A DNA stretch of 64,000 nt from Antedon bifida (GCA_963402885.1 OY727100.1:4451501-4515500); one strand, 5' to 3'; numbered from the stretch's first letter, positions 28,382 to 42,567 are shown. Numbers and translations are program-made. The notes: generated by a model not told the origin, from the sequence alone.

Positions 28382-29204
28382 GATGGCAATGATAAAATGT
28401 TATTATTACCTAAAATGCCTTTGTTTGAGTTGGAGGTTTGGTTTGACCCGTGTAAAATGAGCGTATTCGCCTTAAAACACAACCATTGTTATTATTTATT
28501 TTACTGTAATAACCAATGATTTCTGTACAATAAATCATAATTTAAGTTCATATTTAAATTACTTTAAATTAAACATTTCAAGAAATCTCACTTTGCTGGA
28601 GTTGGGATTCTATAAGAACAAAATTGTTTTGAAAATGAGTCTAGGATGGGTCATGTCAAAGCTATTAATTGTGTTGGAATGATTAGCGAAATTCTCTTGC
28701 CTAAATTTTAAATATCTACTTATATACGAACAATATAAGTATGGATATATAATTGTTTTCAAATGTTTTGCTTTTTGGTGATTTTAACATTTCTATTCTA
28801 CTTTTTAAAAAGTAAAAAAAACAATATAATACAGTTTTAGTAATTATAATAAATAATTAAAGTTAGTAAACCATGTACTACTGTACATTAACCCCATTAA
28901 ATTAATTATATTCAATATTCATATTCCAAATCTTTAAAATTACAAATTTATAAATAAATAAATTTTAGAAAAAAATATTTCACTGAAAGAAAGATACGGA
29001 CGTAATGAGTAAGGTGTCCTTCTACACAGGTTAATGAACTAAAAAGAGACACCTACTGCAGAAGGTTGCACTGTGTTTGATAGCCTTTCGGCACAAACAT
29101 TCACAGTCATTGTAGTGCATGATAATGTACCAAGGATGTATCATTAAATTCATCTTGGTCTTAAATAGCCAATTAGAATGCTTCATAATTAAAACCATTT
29201 CATC

Positions 29205-29405
29205 ACATTTTGAAAGAATGTGGTGCAATGGCAGGGTTTTCCTTACCAGTAAATGGTCATGGTACAAATCTGATGATGGATCATGCGAACCATAGACCAC
29301 TGTTTTTAGTGAATTGTTAATTGCATTGAATCAAACAATTGATTTACAATCAATGGCAGGCCCTCTTCCTTACCAGTAGATGGTCATGGTTCAAATCTGA
29401 TAAGG
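29205..29405 (+). mobile_element. tRNA-like SINE piece, tandemly duplicated
   Basis: Two similar segments occur: CAATGGCAGGGTTTTCCTTA to GGTCATGGTACAAATCTGAT, and CAATGGCAGGCCCTCTTCCT to GGTCATGGTTCAAATCTGAT. Each has a B-box-like GGTTCAAATC (GGTACAAATC in the first). They are about 130 bp apart in the same orientation. Confidence 0.55.
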
Positions 29406-31578
29406 CATACTGATATTGTACATGATACAGGATAACAGTACCGTTTAATTTGCATATCTGAATCAGACATTTTAATTCAAATTTGAATGCTTTCAAGTAT
29501 AAGGTTCATTCTAAATTAGGTTTTTTAGTAGGCCTATTACATTTTTACTGAGAAAAAGTTCCACATTTCAAACTGTATATTCAGCATTGGTATCATTTTT
29601 TTTATCAATTTGACACTGGTTAAATATCATTTGATTAACAAATGTATGGAAAGAATAATTTTATAAAGATATTATTTTTTTATAGTATTAGCTTAGTATT
29701 TCCAATTTGATATTTTATAATAAATAATTAACTAAATAAAAATAGCAACTCGGTTATATTAGCTCAATGTATACATCAATTAATAATTGTGAATATTACA
29801 TTAAATGGATACATACTAATAACTATAAAAATACACAAAACTGAACTAAACATTCATTTCTAATTTTAAAAATGCAGATTTAAAATAGGGAAAATAATGC
29901 AGACAAGTTTATAAGTGCAGCGCAGTAAATATAATTAACATATTTCAAAATTTCTGGTTTCTAATAATTTTTTAGAATTTATCTGCGTTAAACTGGTTTA
30001 AAACATTTAAAAAAACTATTTTAAAATAATATGATTTTAATTATAAATTAAACTATCTAGAAAAACTCTTACTTGCTTAATAAAATGTGTAACTATCCAG
30101 TGAATATATATCCAGTTAAAACTAAAAACATTCGTACATGATGATGATGATACTACTGTACCGAGAAAAACTATTTGGTATGATTTGAGTAAACTAGTTG
30201 CAATATATACACACACAAATGCAGAGACTGAGTTACGACTCTGTTGTTTTCTGAAATAATTTTCGTAGTGGTCTTTAATCATATCCCTTGTTTAGATTTC
30301 AGTAAAATCATAATATGTACTTAACAACTCTTATAACAAGCCGGTATTTATGGAAGCTTGTTCGCGTGGCCCTACTGTATTGTAAGTAAATAACTGGTGT
30401 TAGTAAAGAAAAGTAACATTTATTTATCCATGCAATAATTATAGAGTTTATAGTACTTAGGTTGAGATGGTAGATAGGGCTACAATATTGGCCGCGGTTG
30501 AGTTAGTATGTTGTAATAACATGAGTATTGTTGACTTATCTTCTGTCGTTTGCTTATAGAATAAACTAATACCATCATTACAACTGTATTACAATTTCTC
30601 TAGTTTGAAAGCCCGACGTATGCCCTGTGCAATGTGCTGGATTATTTTACAATGTTTTTATTAGCTATAATATAAAAACAAAACTAGAATTATAATGGTT
30701 TGGATGCATGACTAGTAATTGCTATTATTATGTTTGCAGGTATTTGTACAGAATATAAAACCATTTATGTTTATTCAATTCTTTTTCTAACTAATTCCTC
30801 TCAATTATCGTTAAATGTTATTGTTATTTGTACTAGGTAGTTCACTTAAATAATTCCAAATTGTATGCAAATGGACGATATTAGCTTTTTTGTATTTTAA
30901 GTTACCATTTAATAGTTCACAATATCAGAATATTTAAAAGAAGTATTTAATAGTTCACAATACATTAAATATGCAAAAGATATTTTGCTTTTGGTTTGTA
31001 AAATTGCTTTTGTTATTGATATAAGAACTGTATTCTGAATTAAAATAAGTTCCTTGTTTTAATTATTAAATTAAAGTTATTCTGTCCATTTTAGTATTCA
31101 TAATCATTAATGGCATACTAACAAAACTTCCTTATTTTTAACTTTCTAAAAAAATCCCTGGCTACATGTATAGCCTTGTAATCATAAATGTTTATCTTAA
31201 ATTTTTAATTTTTTAATTTAATATTTTTTATATTTACTTAATTTTTGTCTTATGTTTTTTAATGAACTTTATATACAAATTTAAATCAAGTGAGTTTAGA
31301 TAATGTTTTTTTAAATTCTTGAAGTTGTAATTGTTGATTTATTTGTTTGGCTATTTCTTCAAAGTTTGCAATTTTGTAAAATAATATTTTTACATCTACC
31401 TTCAAGTGCAAGATGCATTAGATGTTCAGTGTAAAAGGCAGGCAGGTTGTGGGTTAGATTGGCACCAGAGAACAACTTTCTCCACAGGTAAATATATTTG
31501 TTTGGGTCAGATACAAAAAATGTCCTTAGATTATTAAACATTAGGTATAGGCATAGCTATTACAAATATATAGATTAC

Positions 31579-31706
31579 CTCAACATAATCTTTAGCATGG
31601 CCCCAATCTCTTTGTGCATCCAGATTTCCAAGGCAAACGTCTTCTCCTAGATTCATATGGATCTTAGCCACAGCTCTTGTGATCTTGCGAGTTACAAATG
31701 TTTCAC
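31579..31706 (-). CDS. GMDS: GDP-mannose 4,6-dehydratase, coding exon 7 (128 bp)
   Basis: The exon finishes the Gly codon and encodes 42 residues, starting [20 protein letters not shown] and containing [18 protein letters not shown], equal to about human residues 216-257. The [12 protein letters not shown] and DWGHAKDYV blocks are conserved across the family and contact the GDP-mannose. Acceptor TTTTTAG precedes GTGAAAC; donor GTAATC follows GTTGAG. The exon ends in phase 0. The GET start is the form I associate with invertebrate and bacterial GMDs, where the human protein has GAN. Confidence 0.96.
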
Positions 31707-31830
31707 CTAAAAAGATACAATTTTTAATTCATTTTACAAAAAGAAATCTTTGTTATCTATAAGTTCACTTATAATTATTTGGTTTTTACAAAAATAAATC
31801 TTTGTGACATTTTACATTATGTCCAAATAT

Positions 31831-32150
31831 TAAAGATATATCGTCCCCCTGAAAAAATAATTCTTAAATTTGTTGTTGTTGAATGTCATTTTAATGTCAC
31901 ATAATAGTTATCCACTTTAACCAAAAAGTGGATAAAAAACTATTTAAAGTAAAAAATAGTCAAATTGACTGCCAGTCAATGGATTTTTGTTGAATTTAAC
32001 CGTATATTTTGTCATTTTAAAAGTGAAAACATTACTTTTTTTCTACAGAAGTGATTAACTTTATTAAAACTACAAAATAACCTATGTGAAGTATAATTTA
32101 ATTAATCTTCATTTTGTTTGGGGAAGGGGGGGGGGGACAATACATCTTTA
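31831..32150 (-). mobile_element. MITE with ATTGTCC ends, inverted copy
   Basis: Relative to the copy at 42568 this one is reversed. It starts TAAAGATATATCGTCCCCCT, carries GTCAAATTGACTGCCAGTCA in the middle (a diverged central palindrome) and ends GGGACAATACATCTTTA, preceded by a G run at about 32127-32136. It lies in intron 6. Confidence 0.82.
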
Positions 32151-35100
32151 AGCATAAAATGAATATACAGTATACAACCGGACATTAACTTTTCTTAGTA
32201 ACATTTCGGTGTGATCAAGAATTCAGATCAAACTAATTTGTTTATTATAATCATATTGACTCATTTTTTAAACTAAAACGCCATCCAAGACAAACAACAT
32301 GTTTGCACTACAACATATAGGCTGGCTTCGACAGCAAATGCTGTTAGTTGTAAGTAGTAAAACAGCATAATCTGTAATTGTTTATAAAGTGAATGATTTA
32401 ACACAGTCTTTACTGAAAAAAAGTTGTTTATATGTACATAAACCTGATTCATATCATTCAATTCAAAATCAATTCATTTCACAAAATAAAAACAGGTGAA
32501 ATCGTATTAAATATTAATAACATTTTAACTAAAAGTTTGAGAAAAATGTTATCCCATGTTGGATCCAAGCAACATCATAAATTTTTTTTTTTTAATAATT
32601 CTGCAATATATATAACTGATTACCAACTGTCCTAAACGAATCTTTCAATATTAAGCCATTATTTTAAGTTTTAAAAACACATTTTATCATAATTGTTTTC
32701 ATTTTATGTATTTTTATATATTGTATTTTACATTGCAGAGAGTTTAATTTAGTTACAATTTTAGTTGTTTATATTTTATCATTTTAAAGAGGAAGCCCTC
32801 AAAATAAACTGACCTGTAGGGTCTAACTAGAAACATTACCCTCTCTAAATAAAACTGAAATAGATAAATAAATAAAAAATAGCTTCCATATAAATATTTT
32901 TTTTTAAACATATAGAAGAACACTACTGTATGTATAAGGTTTTCTTCAAACAATTATTTAAATTACTTGGTAATATACAGTTGTGTAATGATTTGTTATT
33001 TTATGGTAAAAATTTTAAATTAGTTTATTTTTACCGTATTAAAGTTTAAACTTTAAAGTTATCAAAACAATGACTGACATTCAGAGTATTTAGGCTACAA
33101 CATCAAAAAGGTGTTTCCCTTTATAATGGTGACTGGCAGAAAGACAAAAGACAGATTAGTTGAAATAAGCGTACATATAGCAGTCAATATCCGTGAACAT
33201 TCCCTTCCCTTTGCTGACAAAATCAATGACGACCCGATATTAGCACTGTAAACGCAAATCAAATTCTTTGCTAAGAAAACAACAACCTTGTTAGGTACTA
33301 AGTCCTTATCAAAATAGATCAATTCGACAAACTCATTATACATGTGAGAGTTACGCGTGGCGCAAATTGAAGCCAAAATAAATTGGCACATGCGGGCTGT
33401 AGAAACCGCCCAGAGGGCAAATTGCTTGTGTATGGTTATTATACTATTGTTTTTTGCATTCTTTATTCCACATCCAAGTCAACCATGACTTATTAAGCAG
33501 TAATACCAATGCATAAATAGGTCATTATAAAGTTTTGTAATTTCTTATAAAAACTATTAAACATATTATTAATCAATCTCCTGTTTATTTTATGATATAA
33601 AGTAAGATACTAATTATTCTACTGTTATTTGTTGAGTGGAAGCATATTTATTAGAAAAATTCATTTTTTAACTTATTTAACAATTAAAATTACTACAAGG
33701 TTGATGCAGCCAAACTTTTAATATTAGGTAGTAAAAACTAGCTAAAATGGTGGAGCTTTCCCTGGAAATATCTGATTCACCTTATTTTCAATTGATGAGT
33801 TGCTTCAGCAACTAAACAATTTTTTTTTAACCTAATAAAGTGCGAGAGTAAATTAAAGATTAAAAGATTAATAACTTCCACACTTATTCTCTAAATATAA
33901 ACTTTACAGTTCATAAACTTAATAGAAGGGAAGTTATTAGATAGATTTCTACTTTTCGAGTTCTCTTCAAGAACAAAGGGCTATTGTTGGTTTATCCAGG
34001 TAGACTAAACATCTTGCAATAATCACATCGAGAATAAGTAGATACATAAACACCAAATTGGCTTGCCATACTATACATTATTTTATTTATCGTTATCTTT
34101 ATTAATTCATAGATCAAAATAATGTTTTACTATGATTTTACAAAAGTACTACTTACAAAAATAAAACACGATCATGCCATGTCGAAAGCTTTATAGCTCT
34201 TCCAACCAGCATAATTTCAACATAGCACCCACCCATGAAAACCTAGTCTGTGTACCTGAAAGTACTGTTTTATTTTATACCAACTTATCCTGAAAACCAC
34301 CCCTAAACAGTACTTTCTCTAGCTAAATCCTTGTGGCCGTATTCACCATTCACACTTAGGCTAGGGAAACACTTACCCTTAAAATTAAAAAAATCTTCTA
34401 TCTAAGTGAATACAATTTAAAGGGAAATAAGTTATTGAGTTAAGTGAAATACTGGAAAATATCTTACTTAAGTGTGATTGGTTGAATACAGCCACTGGTC
34501 TGTTAAACCCAATTACACATCATAACTATATTCCAATATGGACATTTTTAAAGATTTGGATTAGTGACAGCTAAAATTTGAACCTTTATATTTTGGTTTC
34601 CACAATTACTATAATAGAAAAATAAACACACTAGATATTAGGGTTTTGTGATTGAAATTTCACCCATAGATTTTATTCGGTCTTATAAATTTAGCATTTA
34701 TCACAATAATGTAATTCTAAATAAAATAATATGTATATGCCCATACTTATCTGCTTGATATGGAATCAACTGGAGGCAGAAAACAAACAGAATACCAGCT
34801 GTATTATTATTAATTAATAATCTTATTTGCATACATAATTATATTATTTTTAAAACTTCATCAGAAGTTTTTAAAAGCTGGTAACAACAGTGTTTAATAA
34901 ACCTACGAGGCACTTTATAATCAGATTCAAAGTTAATTCGCAAAACAACAAAGATGTTTTTCGCTGTAGGATCGCAATCAACGAACGATACTACGCCATA
35001 GGATCACGATTAAAAAACAATTTAAGATCTATGCAGAAATATTTAGCTTTTCATAAATATTGAGATTGTTGTTGTGTGATGCAATGAAAAACAACCTATG

Positions 35101-35334
35101 GAGTGACCGTTTATAACTGTTCTACTTGATGGTCAAATTCTCATTGCCTTTTGTATGACATTAGAAGCCGTGGATTAATTGAATAAAAGTTTACTTTAGA
35201 ACAGCGGTGTTATCAAATATATAATGAATGTTTTTTATTCTTCGCTATGTTATATAGTACAGACAATCGTCGAAATCATTCATTCAAGATTATTTGCAGT
35301 ATCTTCAAAATACTTTATAAGGTAGTTTATTTAA

Positions 35335-35500
35335 ATAATAATATCATGGATTTATATAACGCCTTGTTGTGAAACCTCTAAGCACTGACCATTATTACCC
35401 CAGTCATTTTTTTGGATCAAACACGTATGGAAACATACTTCCATAATGCAGGTAGTAATCAGCGCAAAGTTGTGTCTTGATGGCAATTATGGCCAGCAAA
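35335..35500 (+). mobile_element. SINE-like dispersed repeat, copy 1
   Basis: TAATATCATGGATTTATATA, then GTGAAACCTCTAAGCACTGA, ATTATTACCCCAGTCATTTT and AAAGTTGTGTCTTGATG are shared with the copy at 36915. The TTTATATAACGCC-type start is seen in many animal short retroposons. Confidence 0.7.
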
Positions 35501-36914
35501 TAGTTGCAAGTTATATGAACTAATTGGTTTTAAACAGTTAAGTGTTCGGCCAACATGTAACTTACTCCAACAGCGGGACATCTAAGAGGGTCATGACGGA
35601 ATGGGCCTATGTACAGCAATCAAGTATGTGATGAAACTAGGCCTGTAGACAAGCAATTCAGTAACTATGCCACTATCATATAAACAAATAAATATACCAC
35701 ACATATTAGGTATAAGCTTTTGATTGGTTGATTACATATCACGTACCATGCATTATTTGGATCCATTCTCATTTAGGTGTTATATAACCAATATAGCAGG
35801 ACATTTAAAATGTAAAACAAAATGCCAAGTACTGTAAATACTACTTGGGTAAAATTATTTATTCAATTAAAAAAACTCTAAATAAACTGGAGAATAATAC
35901 AAATAAAAAACATGCAATAAACATAAAAGCAATCAATCATGTAATTAGTAGAAATAATTTATGCATTTTGTGTGTCAAAAATAATATATTTAATAATGAA
36001 AATACAGTAAAATAGTTAAGAATTGCAATTCTTAAAAAAAAGGTTTTTTTCATATCTTTCTCTTTTGATTTAAATATGCCATGTTGTAAAAATATCAAAT
36101 AATTTTAGTAATACACACAAATGTTATTGTTAGCTGCTTTTGATTTACACACTAACAATTTTAATCAAATGACTTAATAATTTCAAAATTTAATATATTT
36201 TCAGACTCATAAGGAAGCCTATGATGCAAGTTTTCGACTATAAAATAAAGTTGTTTTAAAAAACTTCAAAACTCAAGTTTTGCATGGTGAATAAACACAA
36301 GTAAAATTAGGTTTCCGGTACACAAAAAGGAAATAAATTAAAGTTGAAAATGTTTTCATTGTAATGTTTTTGAAAGCACAAAACGTATTTTTGTGACTTC
36401 CGATATATTGATTCTCATTGTGGTAATTGTAAGGTTGCCAAACCTCCTAATCAACTGAATTTAATGCAAAGTTTTTCTTGAAGAATAATAATTTTTAAAT
36501 TTATATATCTCAAGTTGACAACAGTAAGGTGATTAGGAATAACTTGTTAGAAATATAATAATTTTAATTACATTGTATGGTTTTATTCAACTCTTTTTTT
36601 TTTTTGCACAATGGTTTTGAAAGGTTACCGAGAATATACTTTAATTTCTAATTGTATCTTTACATGTACATATTGTATGGTTTTATATGAATATAAACCA
36701 TCTATTAATTATCCATATCTTAATTAATTGGTTATCCATAAAAGCGGATAACCTTTGTGATTTTCAAGATTATTTCCTCAACCTACATCACCAAAGTATG
36801 TACGCAGATAAATTTATTTACAAAAACAAACAAAAATTATGTTCACCAGAAAATAAAGCACTTTGATCTTGTAAAGGCAATATAGACATGACAACATGTT
36901 AATTTGTTATTTGT

Positions 36915-37075
36915 TATAATAATAATAATATCCTGGATTTATATAGCGCCTAATGTTGTGAAACCTCTAAGCGCTGAACATTATTACCCCAGTCATTTTT
37001 TCCTGATCAAACACATATGGAAACATACTCCCATAATGCAGCTAGTCATCAGAGAAAAGTTGTGTCTTGATCTTA
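36915..37075 (+). mobile_element. SINE-like dispersed repeat, copy 2
   Basis: The sequence is closely similar to the repeat at 35335, in the same orientation: ATCCTGGATTTATATAGCGC, GTGAAACCTCTAAGCGCTGA and AAAGTTGTGTCTTGATC. It ends about 70 bp from the exon 6 donor side of the intron boundary at 37146. Confidence 0.7.
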
Positions 37076-37143
37076 ATGTTAAATGTTGGTAAATAATGTT
37101 AAAGTTAAAGTTTATGCTGAAAACTCTCTAAATGCATTTACTA

Positions 37144-37266
<123 letters not shown>

Positions 37267-38048
37267 TCAAAATACACATATTAACTTCTTCTTTATTTCC
37301 AATTTGTCATCCTTTCAATAAAATGGTACAGTTAGTATAAACAGTAACATAAACAAGTAAATAAAAACCTGGAAAATGGCTAGAAAATATATTAAACATT
37401 AACTAGGCTAGTAGCATGTAACAAAATAATCAGTTATATAAACATAATAATAACATACATAACTACTTTTATATATAATTAATATAATTTCTTATAATTA
37501 CATTAGAACCCCTACGTTAGGACATCCCTATGAAGGGAACATTTTGTTGGGATGTGGTGTCTCCTAAATATACGTGTACTTCTATCCTACTTTTTAAAAA
37601 AATGATTTCTTTGGATAATTGTAATGGTAATTTTCTGAAAAATTGTAGAATCAAAACAGTACAAAGTATATTTTCAATATTTTATATATATATTTTTAAA
37701 AAACAGTACAGTCCTGGCATCACAAAACTACTAACAACAGAGGGCAGCAAACACAAAATATAACCCCACAGTAAATTGCATGGTCTGCCTTTTATTTGTA
37801 TTGAGTGTTTAGTTAAAAATGAATATTTTTTTTTTTATTATTTAAAAATTCTTTATTTGGGATATCATAATCAATTTCAAATAAAAAAGATCAATGGTGT
37901 AGACTACATTATAAAATGCAAAAAAAGATTACAAGAAGAATGGAGGAAAAAGGAATAACAGAATGAGAAATACATTTAAATGGACAATATTTTTATAATA
38001 CAAAATAGGTAAGTCTATTTAATTTAATATTTAGGCTAAAAACTAACC

Positions 38049-38214
38049 TAAGCTCTTACTACACTATCAAATTTTATGTGACAAAAAAATGTGATGTGCC
38101 CATATATTGACACGATGATGTCATATCAGTACCATATTTTGGTATATCACTGCCATATTTGGGCAAATCACACTTTTTTAGTCAATCTAGTTTGATAGTG
38201 TAGACAGAGCTTTA
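38049..38214. mobile_element. Palindromic MITE, GCTCTGTC family, copy D
   Basis: The left end is diverged (TAAGCTCTTACTACACTATC), but the right end is a full match (TTTGATAGTGTAGACAGAGC, then TTTA). The interior reads GTGATGTGCCCATAT and CATATTTGGGCAAATCACA, forming long inverted arms. It lies in intron 5. Confidence 0.82.
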
Positions 38215-39079
38215 CAAAAACCAAAACTGAAAAAACATTTAGATTCAGTTTACAATACTAATAACCTACTAACTGTTGACAGTTACCAGTTAAATGGCAT
38301 TTAACTGTTATTTTCACGCTGCCATTTTCTGCTGCCAAAAAAATCATGGGTAATTAAAGTTATTAATCAGTTTTTGTTTTTTTTCGCAGCAGAAACTCAC
38401 TTTTAGAAGTACTTTTAGATTGTGGGTAGAAATAGCAACTTTTAATGATTGATGATAGCAATTTTTGAAATCATATCAAAATAAAGAAAAGAAATCAAGT
38501 TTTTCATAACTTGATTCATTTTCATTAATTAGTAAACAGTATTATCACTCGATTAAGTGAATGTGTGATATAGCCAAGGTTAAAAAAACAACGCATTCGC
38601 TCAGTTAAACGACAGTCGCTTAATAAGTGTCCGACTACATGTCTCGACGCCATCTTAAAGCGATGACGATAACGCTAAAGATAACATACTAAATACTTTT
38701 GCTGGACTATCAAGTCTAATTCATCATCTTCATTGGCAGTTAGCAGTGATGATATTATTTTTGATGGTTAATCATGTTTTTACAATGCCGATCGTTCATG
38801 AGCGAATCAATAACGTGAAGCGCAAACGTAGGACGGTGAGTCAACCATGTCACAATCGATAACTTTAGCATAATCTTTGCCCAACTTGATATTAAAATCA
38901 AATGAAATTAATAAAAGACAAAGATTAATCAAGATTAATTTTAATATTTAAAATTAATCAATAATAACCAAAATCACCTAATATTTAAAATTAATTATAT
39001 TAGTAATTTGTATTTTCCATAACAATGTGTTTTGAATGCTAACATAAAAAACATTAAAAACAATAAAATACAGTATACA

Positions 39080-39390
39080 CAGAAAAATCATCAGAAAAAA
39101 GACAGGTGTTACAGATATAATGGAGAAAGTAAGACAGTCAAAATGGAGATGGGCTGGGAACGTGGCAAAATTTCAAGATAATAGATGGACATACAGATTA
39201 ATAGAATGGCAAGGGTAGGAAAGAGGAAAAGAGGAAGACAAAAAAGAAGGTGGAGAAATGATCTAACAACATACATTGGAATGGCTGCATGGACTAGAAC
39301 AGCAAGAATTAGACAGAAATGGAAAGGTTATGAGGAGGGCTTCATTCAACATATGGATGAACTATGCCAAGATAGATAGATAGATATTTA
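39080..39390 (+). pseudogene. 3' remnant of a non-LTR retrotransposon ORF with (GATA)n tail
   Basis: One frame reads RKKTGVTDIMEKVRQSKWRW, then AGNVAKF and RLIEW, up to a stop near 39213. A neighbouring frame continues GKRKRGRQKRRWRNDL, then WTRTARIRQKW, to a stop at 39377. Together they match the typical C-terminal region of endonuclease/reverse-transcriptase proteins of LINE-type elements, with a frameshift at about 39205-39220. The copy ends in GATAGATAGATAGATA, a short tandem tail as seen in RTE- and CR1-like elements. The reverse transcriptase domain itself is missing, so this is a 5'-truncated dead copy in GMDS intron 5. Confidence 0.75.
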
Positions 39391-39603
39391 CACAGATGAC
39401 AAGACAACTTAAACTTCAATTATACAATACCATTTACAAATCATTTCATTCAATAATGATAAAGATTAAAAGAGCTTCTGTTTAAGTATTTCTTTTTTTG
39501 ATTTAACATTATTGATTTCCAGATCCCCAGACTGTAGTTATATCATATTTGAGAATTAAATAAGGAAACATGTAAATAAGCAGGAATACCTATTATTTAC
39601 TAT

Positions 39604-39850
39604 AGATGATTTCATTTCATTTCATTTATTTCGTCTCACATACTTATAACAAAAAATAACAAACAATAGACAGAGACAGGATTCCCAAAAGCGAACTTAA
39701 TCAAACTATCAAGTGGGTCTCCAAAATGATGCAAAGCATGTAGACAATGACTACAGTATAAGCACTAACTAGCTAAACCCAGAGCTTAAGGGGCCTTAGA
39801 GCATGAGTAGTCCAATGCAACTACCCAGTGTTAGAGGGCCCCTCAATAGT
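39604..39850 (-). mobile_element. Possible LINE 3' end with (GAAAT)n tail
   Basis: The plus strand reads CATTTCATTTCATTTATTTC followed by GTCTCACATACTT and a GC-richer stretch, which on the minus strand looks like a LINE 3' UTR with a pentamer tail. The 39790-39870 part has repeated GGGGCCTTAG motifs. The extent is uncertain. Confidence 0.4.
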
Positions 39851-40691
39851 GCTAAACCAGGGGCCTTAGTACTCTGCGTTACATTTGCATACGATTGTGG
39901 ATGTATTTTTAGTCGCATACAATGCAACTCTACAACTCACTATGTTGGTTGGTTGGTAAACACTAACTTGAGCACGCGACTGCAGCCATGTATATGGCCT
40001 TGTTTTTTACAAATCAAGCACTCTCTTTGCTTTGACCACACTTACATATTAATTCTCAGGCCTAATAGATTGGACCACTGGATTGATAATCAAGATATAG
40101 TTTAATTTTTGAAAGGTGATGGTTTAAAGAGGTGGTACATTATATAACATTAACAATTATTAAAATGTATATGGTCATTATACCAATGACTAGTCTGCAC
40201 AATGATATAGGGGGAAAAATTACGTAGGTGGTAAATTAAACTGGAAAGTTATCCTTTGAAATATGTACCTTTTTTTAAAGAAAATTACTTGATAAATAAT
40301 AATACTATAATGATAGTATTGAATCACTAAAAAGCAACGAAAACACAAACATGAATGTCATACATGCCATTTTAACGCATACCCACAAATCACTGAACAA
40401 AGATAACAATTTGAACAAAAGAGGGCAGCAAACACCAAATAATGAAACTCAAAAATTTTACTTTTTCAAACATAATATACAGTACAACTATAAACTTTAT
40501 TTAAAAATGTAAAACAAATAACATTAATGTGTATTGCAAAGTTACTTTTAATTACCTGTAAAATGAATTTTCATTTTTTAAATAAAAGCATCAATGCTCG
40601 CTTATGTTTGAACTGCATTATATTTTTAATCCATCGGAACAAATGGCAGTAAAGTTCTGGGCATAAATCTTTGACATCTTTTATGATTAAT

Positions 40692-40886
40692 GTTGATATA
40701 AAGTTTGCGGTACACCACGTATAGTTCTGAAAAGAACTGTTGAGTTTCTCAACGTTTCGATCAATATGCTTTAATCGTCCTCAGCATTCTCGCTTCTTAG
40801 GACGAACAAAGCATATTGATCGAAACGTCAGGAAACAGTTCTTTTCAGAACTAATATACGTGGTGTACTGCAAACTTTATATCAAC
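40692..40886. repeat. Long hairpin with arms of about 80 bp
   Basis: The left arm begins GTTGATATAAAGTTTGCGGT, includes TTCTGAAAAGAACTGTTGAG and runs to ATCAATATGCTTT at about 40772. The right arm from about 40808 reads AAAGCATATTGATCGAAACG and ends CTTTATATCAAC. The 35 bp loop itself contains GTCCT and AGGAC in inverted order. It is non-coding and looks like a foldback-type MITE or a recent inverted duplication. Confidence 0.85.
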
Positions 40887-42567
40887 AGTTGATTTCGCCT
40901 AGTCTAGAATTTCAAAGACTCACAACAACTAAGATGATGCGCATGCGCTATGTTACGTTTAGACAATGTGTGGAGACGTACACACATGTGTACTTTTGTA
41001 CATTGATGAAAGTTTCTGAAGGCTAGAAATGATTTTATATGCCTAGTAGTCTCGTAAACATTTGATGGAATTTTCTCCAAGAACATGAAAACTCTTCTTG
41101 ATAATGATAGGCTAGCTTCTCCGCAAATCAAACATTAAATGGATTTATTATGCGGAGATTATTTAATTCCCACCCAGACCCTGTCCTCCTAGCCTGTCCT
41201 GTCTGTGTGGTGTAGCTCTGTTGTGTGCCGATGGTGGTATGTACCTTATTGACGTTTTATGGCAGGTCATAGGCCTACGTACGAGTTGAGTAGGCCTACG
41301 AAGGAGGCCTAGACAATTAATAAACAAAACAACTTGGCAACACGATTTTATATTTCAACAGTTGATCAGTCTCGATCGTACATTCAGCACTGTACGTACT
41401 CGATCTTTTCATTTTTAAACAAAATGATCATTGGTTGATTCGAAATCCATATTTACATACCGCCCGCCCCATTTAGCCAAATACCTACGCCATTCTTATC
41501 GGATGTTTGCAGTCTGCAAATCGATTTCTATACGTGTTTCACAAGTCTGTATTTTCAGAAAAAAATCCAAACGATGACGTGTGGAATGACATAAAAAAGA
41601 CAATAAATACAGACTTGGAGCAAGTCTAGATTTCGCCATGCAAACCTTCGAACAATATATTTTATGAAGAAGTTAGGAAAAGATGCATAGTCTTTTTGTG
41701 GGTTAATTTGTCACAGTGTAGGATTTGAGATTCCCTAAGCCGTGATATAAGCAAGCTAGCAAGATATGGTGAACACCAATGTGAACTCTGGATTTCATTT
41801 TGCTCAATAATTGAAAAGTTCTCTCCAAAGTCAACTTGAATGAACAACAACAGGAATCAGCGTCACCTTGTTACAGTAAAAGTATTTGTTTATATATTCG
41901 GTATCTTTATTCAATCAATCAATAAAAAAATATACTTTGCAGTATAAAATGCTGAATTGCAGAATTTGTACAAAAATTACTAATATAAAAACAAAGAACA
42001 GACACAGTTTCCTTTTAATGAATGTGTGGACGATTCAAATGTTTGTGGGTATCTCCAGAACTTTGGAAGTTGTTTACTTAACTTGCAAATACACTGTTGC
42101 AGAGTTAAAGATTCCTGAATTACTGTAGTAGATTCTTCAACCTTTGATATTAGACAAGCAACAGTTACCTATTGAAGAAGCCAATTGATAGGAGTTTTAA
42201 GGGACTTGAACTCTGCACATTAGCCTAACCTCTTGGTTAAACAATTGTGTCAAATCAAAGCTCTGAACCACGTTTTTCTATCAAATTCAAAGGTACGTTT
42301 CTTTAACCACTCCAGCAGTAACCAAATGTTCTTCTGTATAGCCATTATTCTGAAATTCCTCTTTTTGTAACGGCTTTCTTTGACAAACTCGTTCTGCTCT
42401 TCATAGATTTACCAACTGGACGATGGTCAGATTCTTTCTTTTCTCCTTCATTCAATTATTTTAATTCTTCAGGTATTCGTCATACTTACCTGTATTTTTA
42501 AGTTTCTGACGATAGCGTTCTTGTTTTTCTCCATTTGTTAACGGCATGATTTAATTCTCAAAAGTTT

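Larger units (their letters stand above)
25728..31578 (-). other. GMDS intron 7
   Basis: The intron has donor GTAATC and acceptor TTATTTAG, phase 0. It contains one GCTCTGTC-type MITE, a half-copy of the ATTGTCC MITE and a duplicated tRNA-like SINE piece. The rest is AT-rich and shows nothing recognisable. Confidence 0.9.

Noticed and set aside
33095-33391. 98-codon minus-strand open frame in intron 6
   Set aside because: No domain, splice context or similarity recognised; such lengths are expected in a locally GC-richer patch.
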